Position numbers and translations under genes: made by a program | Shown: piece by piece, positions 8,247-16,462 of the stretch | Numbering within the stretch: the stretch's first letter is position 1 | Layout: each line of letters opens with the position of its first letter | Origin: Endozoicomonas acroporae | Lineage (GTDB): Bacteria > Pseudomonadota > Gammaproteobacteria > Pseudomonadales > Endozoicomonadaceae | NCBI RefSeq assembly: GCF_002864045.1 | Contig: NZ_PJPV01000017.1 | Location: 1 to 64,000, forward strand | DNA length: 64,000 nucleotides | Reading direction: 5' to 3' | The notes under the pieces: model-generated | Told to the model about the DNA's origin: nothing | Database searches by the model: none | What the model saw: only the letters and a program-made list of their open reading frames with translations

Positions 8247-8644
8247 AACAAATCCTTTTGACGACGTTTACTGAAAATAACCAACGGTCAGGTAGAGTGC
8301 CATGAAGTGGTTCCCTGCAATGTGTGAACTTCATCATCGGACATTCAGCCAATTTGGCATGTTGCCGGGCTGTCGTACAGTTAACATTGCCCTTATTTAT
8401 CGAGGTCAGCACACGACAGTAGAAGTCAGTGTATGTGCTGAACACAAGAACTATGCCAGTAAAAAGCACGTTAACGCAGGCCAGCAGTTGGTTTCTGCAT
8501 TCAATAGAATCAGCTGATCTAAAGGTGTTCGACGAGAGCATTCTACAGGACTCAGTCACTCAGACAATACTCAATCAGCAGCAGAGTCCTTTATGGAAAG
8601 ACTATTTTTCAGGGAAGCAAGTAAACAAGGGGGGGGGAAAGGAA
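8247..8644. other. Intergenic region upstream of the rfaH-like gene
   Basis: Nothing with a known fold is visible. A plus-strand frame of 71 codons (8302-8517) lacks a ribosome site and looks accidental. A run of nine G (8630-8638) lies in the purine-rich tract before the pgk terminator. Promoter space for rfaH is expected here. Confidence 0.4.
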
Positions 8645-8682
8645 GGAAAAATACCGGAAGAACATAAATTGTCTTCCGGCTC
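8645..8682 (-). terminator. Intrinsic terminator of pgk
   Basis: Perfect 8-bp stem (CCGGAAGA 8654-8661, TCTTCCGG 8672-8679). On the minus strand it is followed by TATTTTTCC, so it ends pgk transcription 15-50 bp after the stop codon. Confidence 0.8.
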
Positions 8683-8696
8683 TTTTGATCGACCGA

Positions 8697-9863
8697 TCAG
8701 CGCTTGGCTGCTGCTTCGAGCATGGCTACTGCAGGCAGAACCTTGCCTTCGACAAACTCAAGGAAGGCACCGCCACCGGTGGAAATGTACGACACTTTAT
8801 CTTTAATGCCGTACTTGTCGATAGCGGCCAGGGTATCGCCACCGCCAGCGATGGAGAATGCATCTGAGTTGGCAATGGCCATGGACAGTGAACGGGTACC
8901 CTCACCGAACTGGTCAAACTCGAAAACTCCCACCGGACCATTCCACAGGATGGTTTTTGCTGCCGTGAGAACGTCGGCAAACAGCTTCTGGGTTTCCGGG
9001 CCAACGTCAAAGATCATATCGTCATCTTCAACCTCATCCACCGACTTGATAATGGCGGTCTCGTTCTCATCGAATTTCTTACCGCAAACCACATCCACTG
9101 GCATTGGGATATCACACTTTTCCATCAGGGCTTTGGCCTGAGGGATCAGATCTGCTTCGTAGAGGGACTTGCCCACATTTTTGCCAGCAGCTGCCAGGAA
9201 GGTGTTGGCGATACCGCCACCGACGATCAGCTGGTCACAAACGCCGGACAGCGACTCAAGCACGGTCAGCTTGGTAGAAACCTTGGAACCACCAACGATC
9301 GCCGTCATCGGACGCTCTGGTTTATCCATAGCCTTGCCCAGAGCCTCCAGTTCCGCCGCCAGCAGTGGACCGGCACAGGCAACAGCGGCAAACTTGCCAA
9401 CACCATGGGTGGAAGCCTGGGCGCGGTGTGCAGTGCCGAAAGCATCCATCACATAGATATCGCACAGGGCGGCCATTTTGCGGGACAGGGCTTCGTCGTC
9501 TTTCTTTTCGCCGACGTTGAAACGGCAGTTTTCCAGAATAACCAGCTCTCCGGCTGCCACGTCAAAACCACCGTCAACCCAGTCTTTGACCAGGCGAACT
9601 TCCTTACCCAGCAGGTTGCCAATGTAGTCTGCCACCGGCTTCAGGGAGAACTCCTCTTCATACTCACCTTCAGTAGGGCGACCCAGGTGAGAGGTCACCA
9701 TGACATGAGCACCGGCTGCCAGAGCCTGCTCGATGGTTGGCAGAGACGCCAGAATACGGGCGTCACTGGTGACCTTGCCGTCTTTTACCGGAACATTGAG
9801 GTCTTCACGGATCAGCACGCGTTTGCCTGCCAGATCCAGGTCGGTCATTTTTAAAACGTTCAT
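8697..9863 (-). CDS. pgk: Phosphoglycerate kinase
   Basis: The 388-residue product (E. coli 387) transfers phosphate from 1,3-bisphosphoglycerate to ADP in glycolysis. Family landmarks are [17 protein letters not shown] near the N-terminus, [13 protein letters not shown], the C-domain nucleotide site [36 protein letters not shown] and the terminal [24 protein letters not shown]. The gene lies downstream of epd on the same strand, as in many gammaproteobacteria, but a 606-bp gap separates them and fba does not follow. An intrinsic terminator follows the stop. Confidence 0.98.
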   Translation of the reverse strand: MNVLKMTDLDLAGKRVLIREDLNVPVKDGKVTSDARILASLPTIEQALAAGAHVMVTSHLGRPTEGEYEEEFSLKPVADYIGNLLGKEVRLVKDWVDGGFDVAAGELVILENCRFNVGEKKDDEALSRKMAALCDIYVMDAFGTAHRAQASTHGVGKFAAVACAGPLLAAELEALGKAMDKPERPMTAIVGGSKVSTKLTVLESLSGVCDQLIVGGGIANTFLAAAGKNVGKSLYEADLIPQAKALMEKCDIPMPVDVVCGKKFDENETAIIKSVDEVEDDDMIFDVGPETQKLFADVLTAAKTILWNGPVGVFEFDQFGEGTRSLSMAIANSDAFSIAGGGDTLAAIDKYGIKDKVSYISTGGGAFLEFVEGKVLPAVAMLEAAAKR

Positions 9864-10469
9864 TGGGAGCCCTCTTGATATTCACTGATGGCTGAGTTTC
9901 TCAGGGGCAAGCACTGTTTATTAATACTTGCCTTGTAGAAATTGCCTGGGGAATAGCGAAAAAACGTCGGGGACAATAGCACATAAATGACACTTCAGGT
10001 ATGCATTGATACGCTCTTATGACCTGAATCAAACGGTGATCCAAGAGTTTCCAGAGGGTCACAAAATTTATCGTGGATGTTGTTTGAAAACGTTAATGGT
10101 GCGGGGATAGCTGGCGACAACTTATGGCGTTACAGGACTTCAGACTTTACAGGACACCAACACTGAGCTTCCACCAAAGTAAAAGGCAGGTATCGGCGAT
10201 AAAGCAAATTTCTGCGGGATTACCCGGTGATCTGATGTGAGCACGGCAATTATCTCGGGTTTCATCATTGGGGATGGTTGAAATTACCAGTTTATTCACT
10301 TTTAAGAAATCGGGAATGCCGGGTTTATGTTTTCCAATGATCAAGGTGATCTGATTCACCAGCCTGAGGATATCGTATACCATAGCGAAAATAGTGACGA
10401 TCTGGCAGAAAAACGCATCATAGTGGTATTAGTTGACGATTAAGGAATTCGAAAAGAGCCAAAAGTAAG
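9864..10469. other. 606-bp gap between epd and pgk
   Basis: A minus-strand frame of 78 codons (10147-10383) has no clear ribosome site or family and is not called. The stretch near pgk probably contains its promoter. No repeat or RNA structure was recognised. Confidence 0.4.
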
Positions 10470-11504
10470 TTATTCAGGGACAATTCCTAACCAGTAACCC
10501 GCAACATCCAGCATCCGATTGGCAAAGCCCCATTCATTGTCAAACCAGCATAGTAGCCTGACCAGACGATTGGCAGAAACCTGGGTTTGTGTACCATCAA
10601 CGATGCATGAGCGGGCATCATGGTTGAAATCCACTGAGGCGTGGGGCTCGTTGGTCATACCCAGTATCCCTTCAAGACGACCAGAGGTGGCCTGTTCCAG
10701 AATATGATTGATTTCTGCTGCTGAGGTGTTTCTGCTGACCTGAACTGTCAGGTCAATACAGGAAACATTAATGGTGGGAACCCGCACGGCACTGGCTGTA
10801 AATCGCCCCCTGAGTTCAGGCAGCAAACGGTTAATGCCTTTGGCAAGGCCTGTATCAACCGGGATGATGGAGTGCAGGGCGCTGCGGGTCAGACGCAGGT
10901 CGTTCTGATGATAGGCATCAATAACCGGTTGATCATTCATGGCGGAATGGATGGTGGTCATGGAGCCGTAGTCAATCCCGAGGGCGTCGTTTAACGTTTT
11001 GAGCACAGGCACAATGCAGTTAGTGGTACAGGATGCACTGGAAACAATACGGTGCCTGGCGTTTAACTGCTGTTCATTGATACCGTAAACGATGGTTGCA
11101 TCCACGTCCGGTTTTGCTGGCTGGGAAAAGAGCAGGCGGGAAGCTCCCCGTTCAATATGAAGATTTGCGGTAGCCCGATCATTAAATGAGCCTGAGCATT
11201 CCAGTAGCAGGTCGATGTTCAGGTCTTGCCAGTTGATTTCCCGTGGATCCGGCTGGTTAAACACCCGAATGCGGTCATCGCCGATCAACAGGTGGCTATC
11301 GTCTGCGAACACCCGGCCCGGAAAACGGCCATGGGTTGTATCATAGCGGGTCAGGTAGGTCAGCGTGTCAATAGTGGCCAGCTCATTGATGGCGACCACT
11401 TCCATACCATGCACAGGATGATCACGAAAGCCATTTTCATAGAGTGCACGCAGCACGCACTGGCCGATTCGCCCATACCCGTTAATGGCCACCCTGTATG
11501 TCAT
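10470..11504 (-). CDS. epd: D-erythrose-4-phosphate dehydrogenase
   Basis: The 344-residue GAPDH-family protein has NAD-binding VAINGYGRIGQCVLRALYE, catalytic Cys in SSASCTTNC and the C-terminal WFDNEWGFANRM. The segments INELATIDTLTYLTRYDTTHGRF and HSAMNDQPVIDAYHQNDL are typical of Epd and not of glycolytic GapA, which has a different S-loop. Epd oxidises erythrose 4-phosphate to 4-phosphoerythronate, the first step of DXP-dependent pyridoxal phosphate synthesis. It lies upstream of pgk on the same strand, the usual epd-pgk order. A GapA-like role cannot be excluded from sequence alone. Confidence 0.9.
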   Translation of the reverse strand: MTYRVAINGYGRIGQCVLRALYENGFRDHPVHGMEVVAINELATIDTLTYLTRYDTTHGRFPGRVFADDSHLLIGDDRIRVFNQPDPREINWQDLNIDLLLECSGSFNDRATANLHIERGASRLLFSQPAKPDVDATIVYGINEQQLNARHRIVSSASCTTNCIVPVLKTLNDALGIDYGSMTTIHSAMNDQPVIDAYHQNDLRLTRSALHSIIPVDTGLAKGINRLLPELRGRFTASAVRVPTINVSCIDLTVQVSRNTSAAEINHILEQATSGRLEGILGMTNEPHASVDFNHDARSCIVDGTQTQVSANRLVRLLCWFDNEWGFANRMLDVAGYWLGIVPE

Positions 11505-11614
11505 CGTTTGTTTGTTTCCAGCGGTTGTTAGCGTCGGGTATTGTACCGGAAAATATCAGAAATGTGATCAGGAGCACCTGACCCGGCTTTCAGCAAACAA
11601 TTATTCATTTTGTT

Positions 11615-11634
11615 ATAAATGAAACTTTTTAACA
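11615..11634 (+). promoter_or_regulatory. 20-bp motif upstream of paralogue 1
   Basis: ATAAATGAAACTTTTTAACA, identical in all three copies, ends 49 bp before the start codon. It may be a promoter, an operator or a conserved leader. Confidence 0.65.
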
Positions 11635-11683
11635 TGCACACACTCCAAAAAAGCCCTGTCAATGCACTAACGGAAGTATCGTT

Positions 11684-12502
11684 ATGATTTCTGGAAACTC
11701 AATACATGCCCGGAAAAATGACCAGGGAGCGACTCTGGATAATAATCCGACATCTTCTGATTCTGGCAGTTGGCTTGGTCGCACTGCGACTCACAACCCT
11801 TCTCCCCATGATGCTTCTCACCATCATTCTCCGGGCACGACCTGCCAACCCTCGGCTCCAGTGACTAAAACGAGATCGGCGACTGTTGAAGCAAGCCCCG
11901 ATAACGGCATGCGACTCCCTATGCTTAAACTGGTGGAGTGTCAGCTGTCATTGAAAGAGGGGTTTAGTGCGGTTTCTAATGCTCTTCAGACAATGTTGTT
12001 ACGTAGCTCAATGCCTCGCTGCCCACCTTCTCTCAGAAAAGGATTGGATATTCTTAAAACTAAAGAACCATTTGATGACAAGCTCTTTCTGGAATTGGCA
12101 AGGCTTTTACGCGCAGCCCCATCAGTTATTGCAGGTCATCAGGAAGTTGATAAATCTGTAAAGATTGATGTGTTGGAAGGTTTGTATCACCAGCTCAAGT
12201 CTGTGCCACCAGTGCAGCTGAAGAAGGCACATTCTCTACGGGCTCATTTAGAAACGATTAAACAGAACTTTGAACGCTATGCTCCGGAAGACAGGTTATG
12301 TTATTTACCTGATCCTGTTCCAGAGCATGAGGCAGCGCAAATGAAGGGTTATATGGATGCTTTGGATACGCTGTTATCCGACATTGACAAAAGTGCTCTT
12401 GGTCTATTGGTAAAAGACCATGTCTCACTGCAAAAACAGCTGTCAGACGCAGCTGAAGCTGTTCAGACATGTAAATATATTTTGAACAGAAAAAATCTGT
12501 AA
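11684..12502 (+). CDS. Tandem paralogue 1, unknown function, lacks the membrane segment
   Basis: The 272-residue product begins MISGNSIHARK, like its two neighbours. Where those carry about 55 hydrophobic residues it has a short His/Ser/Pro-rich linker (HNPSPHDASHHHSPG). The C-terminal 190 residues form the shared helical domain: repeated leucine-rich amphipathic stretches and LDILKTKEPFDDKLFLELA, PDPVPEHEAAQMKGYMDALDTLL and AAEAVQTCKYIL. The segment around 12045-12100 is almost identical in DNA to paralogue 3 (14405-14463). No known domain was recognised. A cytoplasmic or secreted version of a membrane-associated family is possible. RBS: a purine-rich GGAAG lies 10 bases before ATG. Confidence 0.75.
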   Translation: MISGNSIHARKNDQGATLDNNPTSSDSGSWLGRTATHNPSPHDASHHHSPGTTCQPSAPVTKTRSATVEASPDNGMRLPMLKLVECQLSLKEGFSAVSNALQTMLLRSSMPRCPPSLRKGLDILKTKEPFDDKLFLELARLLRAAPSVIAGHQEVDKSVKIDVLEGLYHQLKSVPPVQLKKAHSLRAHLETIKQNFERYAPEDRLCYLPDPVPEHEAAQMKGYMDALDTLLSDIDKSALGLLVKDHVSLQKQLSDAAEAVQTCKYILNRKNL

Positions 12503-12550
12503 ATAAGGGGTGAAGTTTAAAACCACTCGTTCAGGAATTATTCTCTATTC

Positions 12551-12570
12551 ATAAATGAAACTTTTTAACA
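12551..12570 (+). promoter_or_regulatory. 20-bp motif upstream of paralogue 2
   Basis: Identical to the motif before paralogue 1, ending 49 bp before ATG 12620. Confidence 0.65.
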
Positions 12571-12619
12571 TTCACTCAATCTAAAAGAGCATTATTAATA
12601 GAATTAAGGAATATATCTT

Positions 12620-13693
12620 ATGATCTCCGGTAACCCAATACCGGTTCAAAATGGCTTGGGCACTGCTCAAGATGATCCGGCATCTTCTGGTTCTGGCAGC
12701 TGGCTTGGTCGCGCTATTAACGTACTTAAAGCGGTGACCTGTTTTGTCTCGGGAGTAGCCGCTGTGGCTGCCCTGTCCACTGGCTTCTATGTTGTGGCTG
12801 CGGTATGTGGCGCGATTTTCGCGGTGTCCGGATTATCCCTGCTGTTTGGCAATAGTCACAATAACGTGGATCTATCAGGGGCAAGCCTACAGTCACCTTC
12901 AGATGATCCTGAAGATACAGGCGCAGTCGAACTGTGTAGCACTGACCAGTCAGAACCGGTCAGCCAGTTGGCCACCCACAAGTCGCATACTCCTTCCGAT
13001 TATACGACAAGCTCGGTCTACAGGGGCGCGCCGACACCGGTGAAGACAATGAATCCGCCGACGGTTAATGTCAGCACCAATAATGGCAGGGGCCTCCTGC
13101 CCAAGGCTGAACTGGTGAGGTGTAACAATGTACTGGACGATGGGATCAGAAATGTCCATGTGGCTCTTGATGCCATGAGGCTGTATAGCTTATCAGCCAA
13201 CAGCCCGTCATTTTACAGGAAGCACATAGGTACTCTTAGAAGCAGTGAACCATTTGATGAAGATTTATTTCTGCTTCTGGCAAAACGTTTAAAGGTAGAT
13301 AAAACGGTTATTAATGGTCACCAGCAACTGGATAAGGCTGTCAAGATTGATTTGCTGGAGAAACTGGTTGAACAGCAGAAGGATGTGCCCCAAGTGCAGC
13401 TGCAGCATGTTAAAACTCAAATGGTCAATCTGGAAAACCTTAAAGAAGACCTGCAACGCCACTCTCCGTTACTCGAAATTAGTTCAATACCTGATCCGGT
13501 ACCAGAAAGTAAAGTGTCACATATGAAGCGTCATGTGGATGCCCTGGATACAGTGTTGGCCAACATTAGAAAGCGCTCGCTTGCTGACCTTATCGACGCT
13601 GATGACTCATTGCAGGAACGGTTGTCAGAAGCGGATGCAGCGATTGAAAAATGTCGAAATATTTTAAATGGGACTGATCGTAAATATTATTGA
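12620..13693 (+). CDS. Tandem paralogue 2, unknown membrane-associated protein
   Basis: The 357-residue product has a Gly/Ser-rich start (MISGNPIPVQNGLGTAQDD) and SWLGRAINVLK. A hydrophobic region of two close helices follows (residues about 38-75, including TCFVSGVAAVAALSTGFYVV and AAVCGAIFAVSGLSLLFG). Then come an acidic and Thr/Pro-rich linker (about 80-145) and the helical C-terminal domain shared by the family (about 165-357). There is no signal peptide. A two-helix hairpin near the N-terminus with a helical cytoplasmic domain is a layout seen in effectors that insert into host membranes, though nothing proves this. The N-terminal half and linker are nearly identical in DNA to paralogue 3, while the C-terminal domain differs much more. 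Confidence 0.75.
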   Translation: MISGNPIPVQNGLGTAQDDPASSGSGSWLGRAINVLKAVTCFVSGVAAVAALSTGFYVVAAVCGAIFAVSGLSLLFGNSHNNVDLSGASLQSPSDDPEDTGAVELCSTDQSEPVSQLATHKSHTPSDYTTSSVYRGAPTPVKTMNPPTVNVSTNNGRGLLPKAELVRCNNVLDDGIRNVHVALDAMRLYSLSANSPSFYRKHIGTLRSSEPFDEDLFLLLAKRLKVDKTVINGHQQLDKAVKIDLLEKLVEQQKDVPQVQLQHVKTQMVNLENLKEDLQRHSPLLEISSIPDPVPESKVSHMKRHVDALDTVLANIRKRSLADLIDADDSLQERLSEADAAIEKCRNILNGTDRKYY

Positions 13694-13778
13694 AGTGGGC
13701 CATTTCCGGGACCCTGAAATATCCGGGCTAGGCATTCCTCCAACCGGGGCTTGTTGCAGTAACGATTATTTTTTTTTC

Positions 13779-13798
13779 ATAAATGAAACTTTTTAACA
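13779..13798 (+). promoter_or_regulatory. 20-bp motif upstream of paralogue 3
   Basis: Identical to the other two copies, ending 50 bp before ATG 13849. Confidence 0.65.
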
Positions 13799-13848
13799 GG
13801 CGCATACTCTAAAAAAAGGAATTCTAAGGCAATAAAGGAATATAATTT

Positions 13849-14865
13849 ATGATCTCTGGAGCCCCGATAACCCCCCAAAATAGCTTGGGAGCTGCTCAAG
13901 ATGATCCGACATCTACAGGTTTTGGCAACTGGCTTGGTCGCACTATTAAGGTACTTAAAGGGGTGACTTGTTTTGTCTCGGGAGTTGCCGCTGTGGCTGC
14001 CCTGGCTACTGGTTTTTATGTTGTGGCTGCGGTATGCGGGGCGATTTTCGCTGTGTCCGGGTTATCCCTGCTGTTTGGCAAAAGTCATAATGACGTGGAA
14101 CCATCAGGGGCAAGCCCACAGTCACCGTCAGATGATCCTGATGATTCAGGCGCGGTCGAACTGTGTAGCACTGATCAGTCAGAACCGGTCAGTCAGGTGG
14201 CCACCCACAAGACCTATACTCCTGCCGATTATACGACAAGCCCGGTTTACAGGGGCGCGCCGACACCGGTTAGACCGGGTTTAGTTGATCTGGAGACGTG
14301 TAAGAGTGAATTGCACCACGGGCAAGGAGAAGTTGGTATAGTTCTTAATCACATATTTCTCAATTGCTTAACAGACCATCGCGATCTGACTCATCCCTGG
14401 AAACAATTGGATATTCTAAAAACTAAAGAACCATTTGATGACAAGCTCTTTCTGGAATTGGCACAACTTTTACGCGTAGACCAATTGATTATTAATGATC
14501 ACCAGCGTATTGATAAATCTGAAAAGATTGCATTGTTAGAAAGGGAGTATAAACAGCTGAAGGAAGTGCCTAAGGTGCAACAGGATCACACTCTTAAACT
14601 AATTGCGGATCTCAATAACATTAAAGATAACCTGAAATCCTTTGTTCTACCAGGCAGGTCATTTCGCGTACCTGATCCGGTTTCAGATATTGATAGAGCA
14701 ACAATGACGGAGCATGTGGATGCTTTTGATTCGCTGTTATCCCGCATTGACAAAAGTGCCATTGCTGAACTGATTCGGGCTGATGAAGAACTGAAACGCA
14801 GGATGTCAGACGCAGCGGAAGCTGTCCAGAAATGTAGAAATATTTTTGCACAAACCACACCGTAA
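13849..14865 (+). CDS. Tandem paralogue 3, unknown membrane-associated protein
   Basis: The 338-residue product has the same plan as paralogue 2: MISGAPITPQNSLGAAQDD, a two-helix hydrophobic region (about 38-75), an acidic linker (DDPDDSGAVELCSTDQSEPV) and the helical C-terminal domain. Residues around 185-205 (LDILKTKEPFDDKLFLELA) match paralogue 1 nearly base for base, whereas the first 140 residues match paralogue 2. The gene therefore looks like a mosaic. RBS AAGGAAT lies 10-15 bases before the start. Function unknown. Confidence 0.75.
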   Translation: MISGAPITPQNSLGAAQDDPTSTGFGNWLGRTIKVLKGVTCFVSGVAAVAALATGFYVVAAVCGAIFAVSGLSLLFGKSHNDVEPSGASPQSPSDDPDDSGAVELCSTDQSEPVSQVATHKTYTPADYTTSPVYRGAPTPVRPGLVDLETCKSELHHGQGEVGIVLNHIFLNCLTDHRDLTHPWKQLDILKTKEPFDDKLFLELAQLLRVDQLIINDHQRIDKSEKIALLEREYKQLKEVPKVQQDHTLKLIADLNNIKDNLKSFVLPGRSFRVPDPVSDIDRATMTEHVDAFDSLLSRIDKSAIAELIRADEELKRRMSDAAEAVQKCRNIFAQTTP

Positions 14866-14914
14866 ATGTGAGTGGGCTATTTCAGGGTCCCTGAACCAGA
14901 TAAAGTTCAGGGGC

Positions 14915-14930
14915 AATTCTCGGTCAGCCT
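14915..14930 (-). repeat. Recurrent 3'-end element
   Basis: On the minus strand AGGCTGACCGAGAATT follows directly after the stop of the Bcr-type transporter gene. The last base of the core differs from the other copies. Confidence 0.55.
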
Positions 14931-16168
14931 TAACCTACCGTTACAGGTGCTTCCCTTTCTCCTTCTTTCTTTACCAGCAACAGTGAAGCAACAGAGAGTA
15001 TTCCGCAACCAGCCATCACCGCTGCCATGGGAATGGCTGTTCCATTATGCAAGTAACCAACCAAAGCAGAGGCAATCCCTCCCATGGTAAAACGCAGTGC
15101 GCCTGCCAGGGCGTTTGCTGTTCCTGCCGATTTTGGGAAGTGGGCCAGGGCCAGGGCGTTGGAGTTAGGACCCGTCAAGCCAATACAGGCGATATAGCAG
15201 GCAATTGGGATCATCAGTCCGGGCAGGCTGCCAAAGCCGGTAACCGTGTTAAGCAGGAGCAAAAGTGCAGAGACCGCTGCGATCAGGCTGCCTGAGCGCA
15301 GAATCGTAAACAGTTTGAACTGCGCAACCAGGCGGATATTCACCATATTGGTGATCCCCATGGCCAGGATATTAATGGCAAAGAGCAGCCCATACTGTTC
15401 AGCGGGGATGCCAAACAGCTCAATGTAGACGAAGGGAGAGCCGGAAATAAACGCAAACATGCCACCAAAGAAGAAGGCATGGCAGAGAATACAGCCAATG
15501 GCTTCCCGGTTTTTCAGGATGTTGGCGTAATTCAGTGCCAGCTGTAATGGCGACACCATAAGCCGGTCTTCATCTGGCAAAGTCTCCTTAACCCGGAAAA
15601 AGGCCAGAATTAATGACAGGCAGGCGGTTATCGCCAGAAAGATAAACAGGCTCTGCCAGCCAAAGAACTTGAGAATCTGCCCACCCAGCAGTGGCGCAGC
15701 CAGTGGTGCCACGGTCATGACCATGAGAATGGAGGACAGTGCTTTGGCTACCTGTTCCCTGGGGAACAGATCCCGGATCATGGCCGGAATCGTCACCATA
15801 ATGGCCGCTCCGGCCATTGCCTGCAGTACCCGGACAATAATCAGCTGGGTGGCACTGGTACACAGGGCGGCCAGAATATTGGTCAGGATGTAGAAGATGA
15901 TGCCCGGGAACATGACCGTTTTCCGGCCGAACCGGTCCGATAACGGGCCACAAACCAGCTGGCTTATGGCAAAGCCAATGGTATAGGCACTCAGTGTGTA
16001 CTGTATCCGGCTTAATGGCTCCCCCATGCTTTTTGCGATGGTGGGCATGGCGGGCAGGTAGAGGTCAATGGCCAACGGCCCAAGTGCTGTTAGCGCCCCC
16101 AGGGTCAGAATCAGGAATAAGCGCTCGCCCCGGTTCTCTGTTGTTACCAGATGAGTTGACGTTGTCAT
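14930..16168 (-). CDS. bcr: MFS multidrug transporter, Bcr/CflA family
   Basis: The 412-residue product has about twelve hydrophobic helices and the drug:H+ antiporter signatures. These are LGPLAIDLYLPAMPTIAKSM in helix 1, CGPLSDRFGRKTVMFPG (motif A, loop 2-3) and RVLQAMAGAAIMVTIPAMIRDLF (helix 4-5 region), typical of Bcr/CflA proteins (bicyclomycin, chloramphenicol and small-molecule export; about 400 residues). It precedes speD-speA on the same strand, but nearly 300 bp separates them, so it is probably independent. Some Bcr-like carriers export amino acids or polyamine-related compounds; the neighbourhood makes this possible but unproved. Confidence 0.85.
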   Translation of the reverse strand: MTTSTHLVTTENRGERLFLILTLGALTALGPLAIDLYLPAMPTIAKSMGEPLSRIQYTLSAYTIGFAISQLVCGPLSDRFGRKTVMFPGIIFYILTNILAALCTSATQLIIVRVLQAMAGAAIMVTIPAMIRDLFPREQVAKALSSILMVMTVAPLAAPLLGGQILKFFGWQSLFIFLAITACLSLILAFFRVKETLPDEDRLMVSPLQLALNYANILKNREAIGCILCHAFFFGGMFAFISGSPFVYIELFGIPAEQYGLLFAINILAMGITNMVNIRLVAQFKLFTILRSGSLIAAVSALLLLLNTVTGFGSLPGLMIPIACYIACIGLTGPNSNALALAHFPKSAGTANALAGALRFTMGGIASALVGYLHNGTAIPMAAVMAGCGILSVASLLLVKKEGEREAPVTVG

Positions 16169-16462
16169 TTTTCAGGCTCATATTTTCGGGCAGCCGGGAG
16201 TTTGGGTTTCAAGAGGTTTTTGTCCCGAAATGGCGGTGGCTGCATTTATATAAAAATTGTCTGACTTAACAGCCGAACCGCTGTAGTACTTTGAGAAATG
16301 CACGACACTGGTTTATTGTTTATGAGGGAACGTCTTGTCCGCTAAAGCAATGGTTGGTAACGGACAGGTAACGGCATCAATTTATAGTTTATACGGCTAT
16401 AAATAATTCTTTCATAAAAGCATTAAGCGATAAATAGAAAAGTACACTTGTACAAATAGTAC
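16169..16462. other. Intergenic region between bcr and speD, with a small palindrome
   Basis: No gene is visible. ATTTATAG (16380-16387) and CTATAAAT (16397-16404) form a perfect 8-bp inverted repeat with a 9-bp spacer, placed as a possible operator upstream of bcr. A second weak dyad, GTACACTTGTAC, lies near 16441-16452. Confidence 0.4.

Noticed and set aside
8302-8517. Plus-strand frame of 71 codons upstream of the rfaH-like gene
   Set aside because: Lacks a ribosome site and a family; it overlaps expected promoter space.
8630-8638. Run of nine G as a phase-variation tract
   Set aside because: It lies outside any convincing coding region and in the purine-rich stretch before the pgk terminator, so it would not switch a gene.
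10147-10383. Minus-strand frame of 78 codons in the epd-pgk gap
   Set aside because: No ribosome site, no known motif and no coding-like composition; the gap more likely holds promoters.
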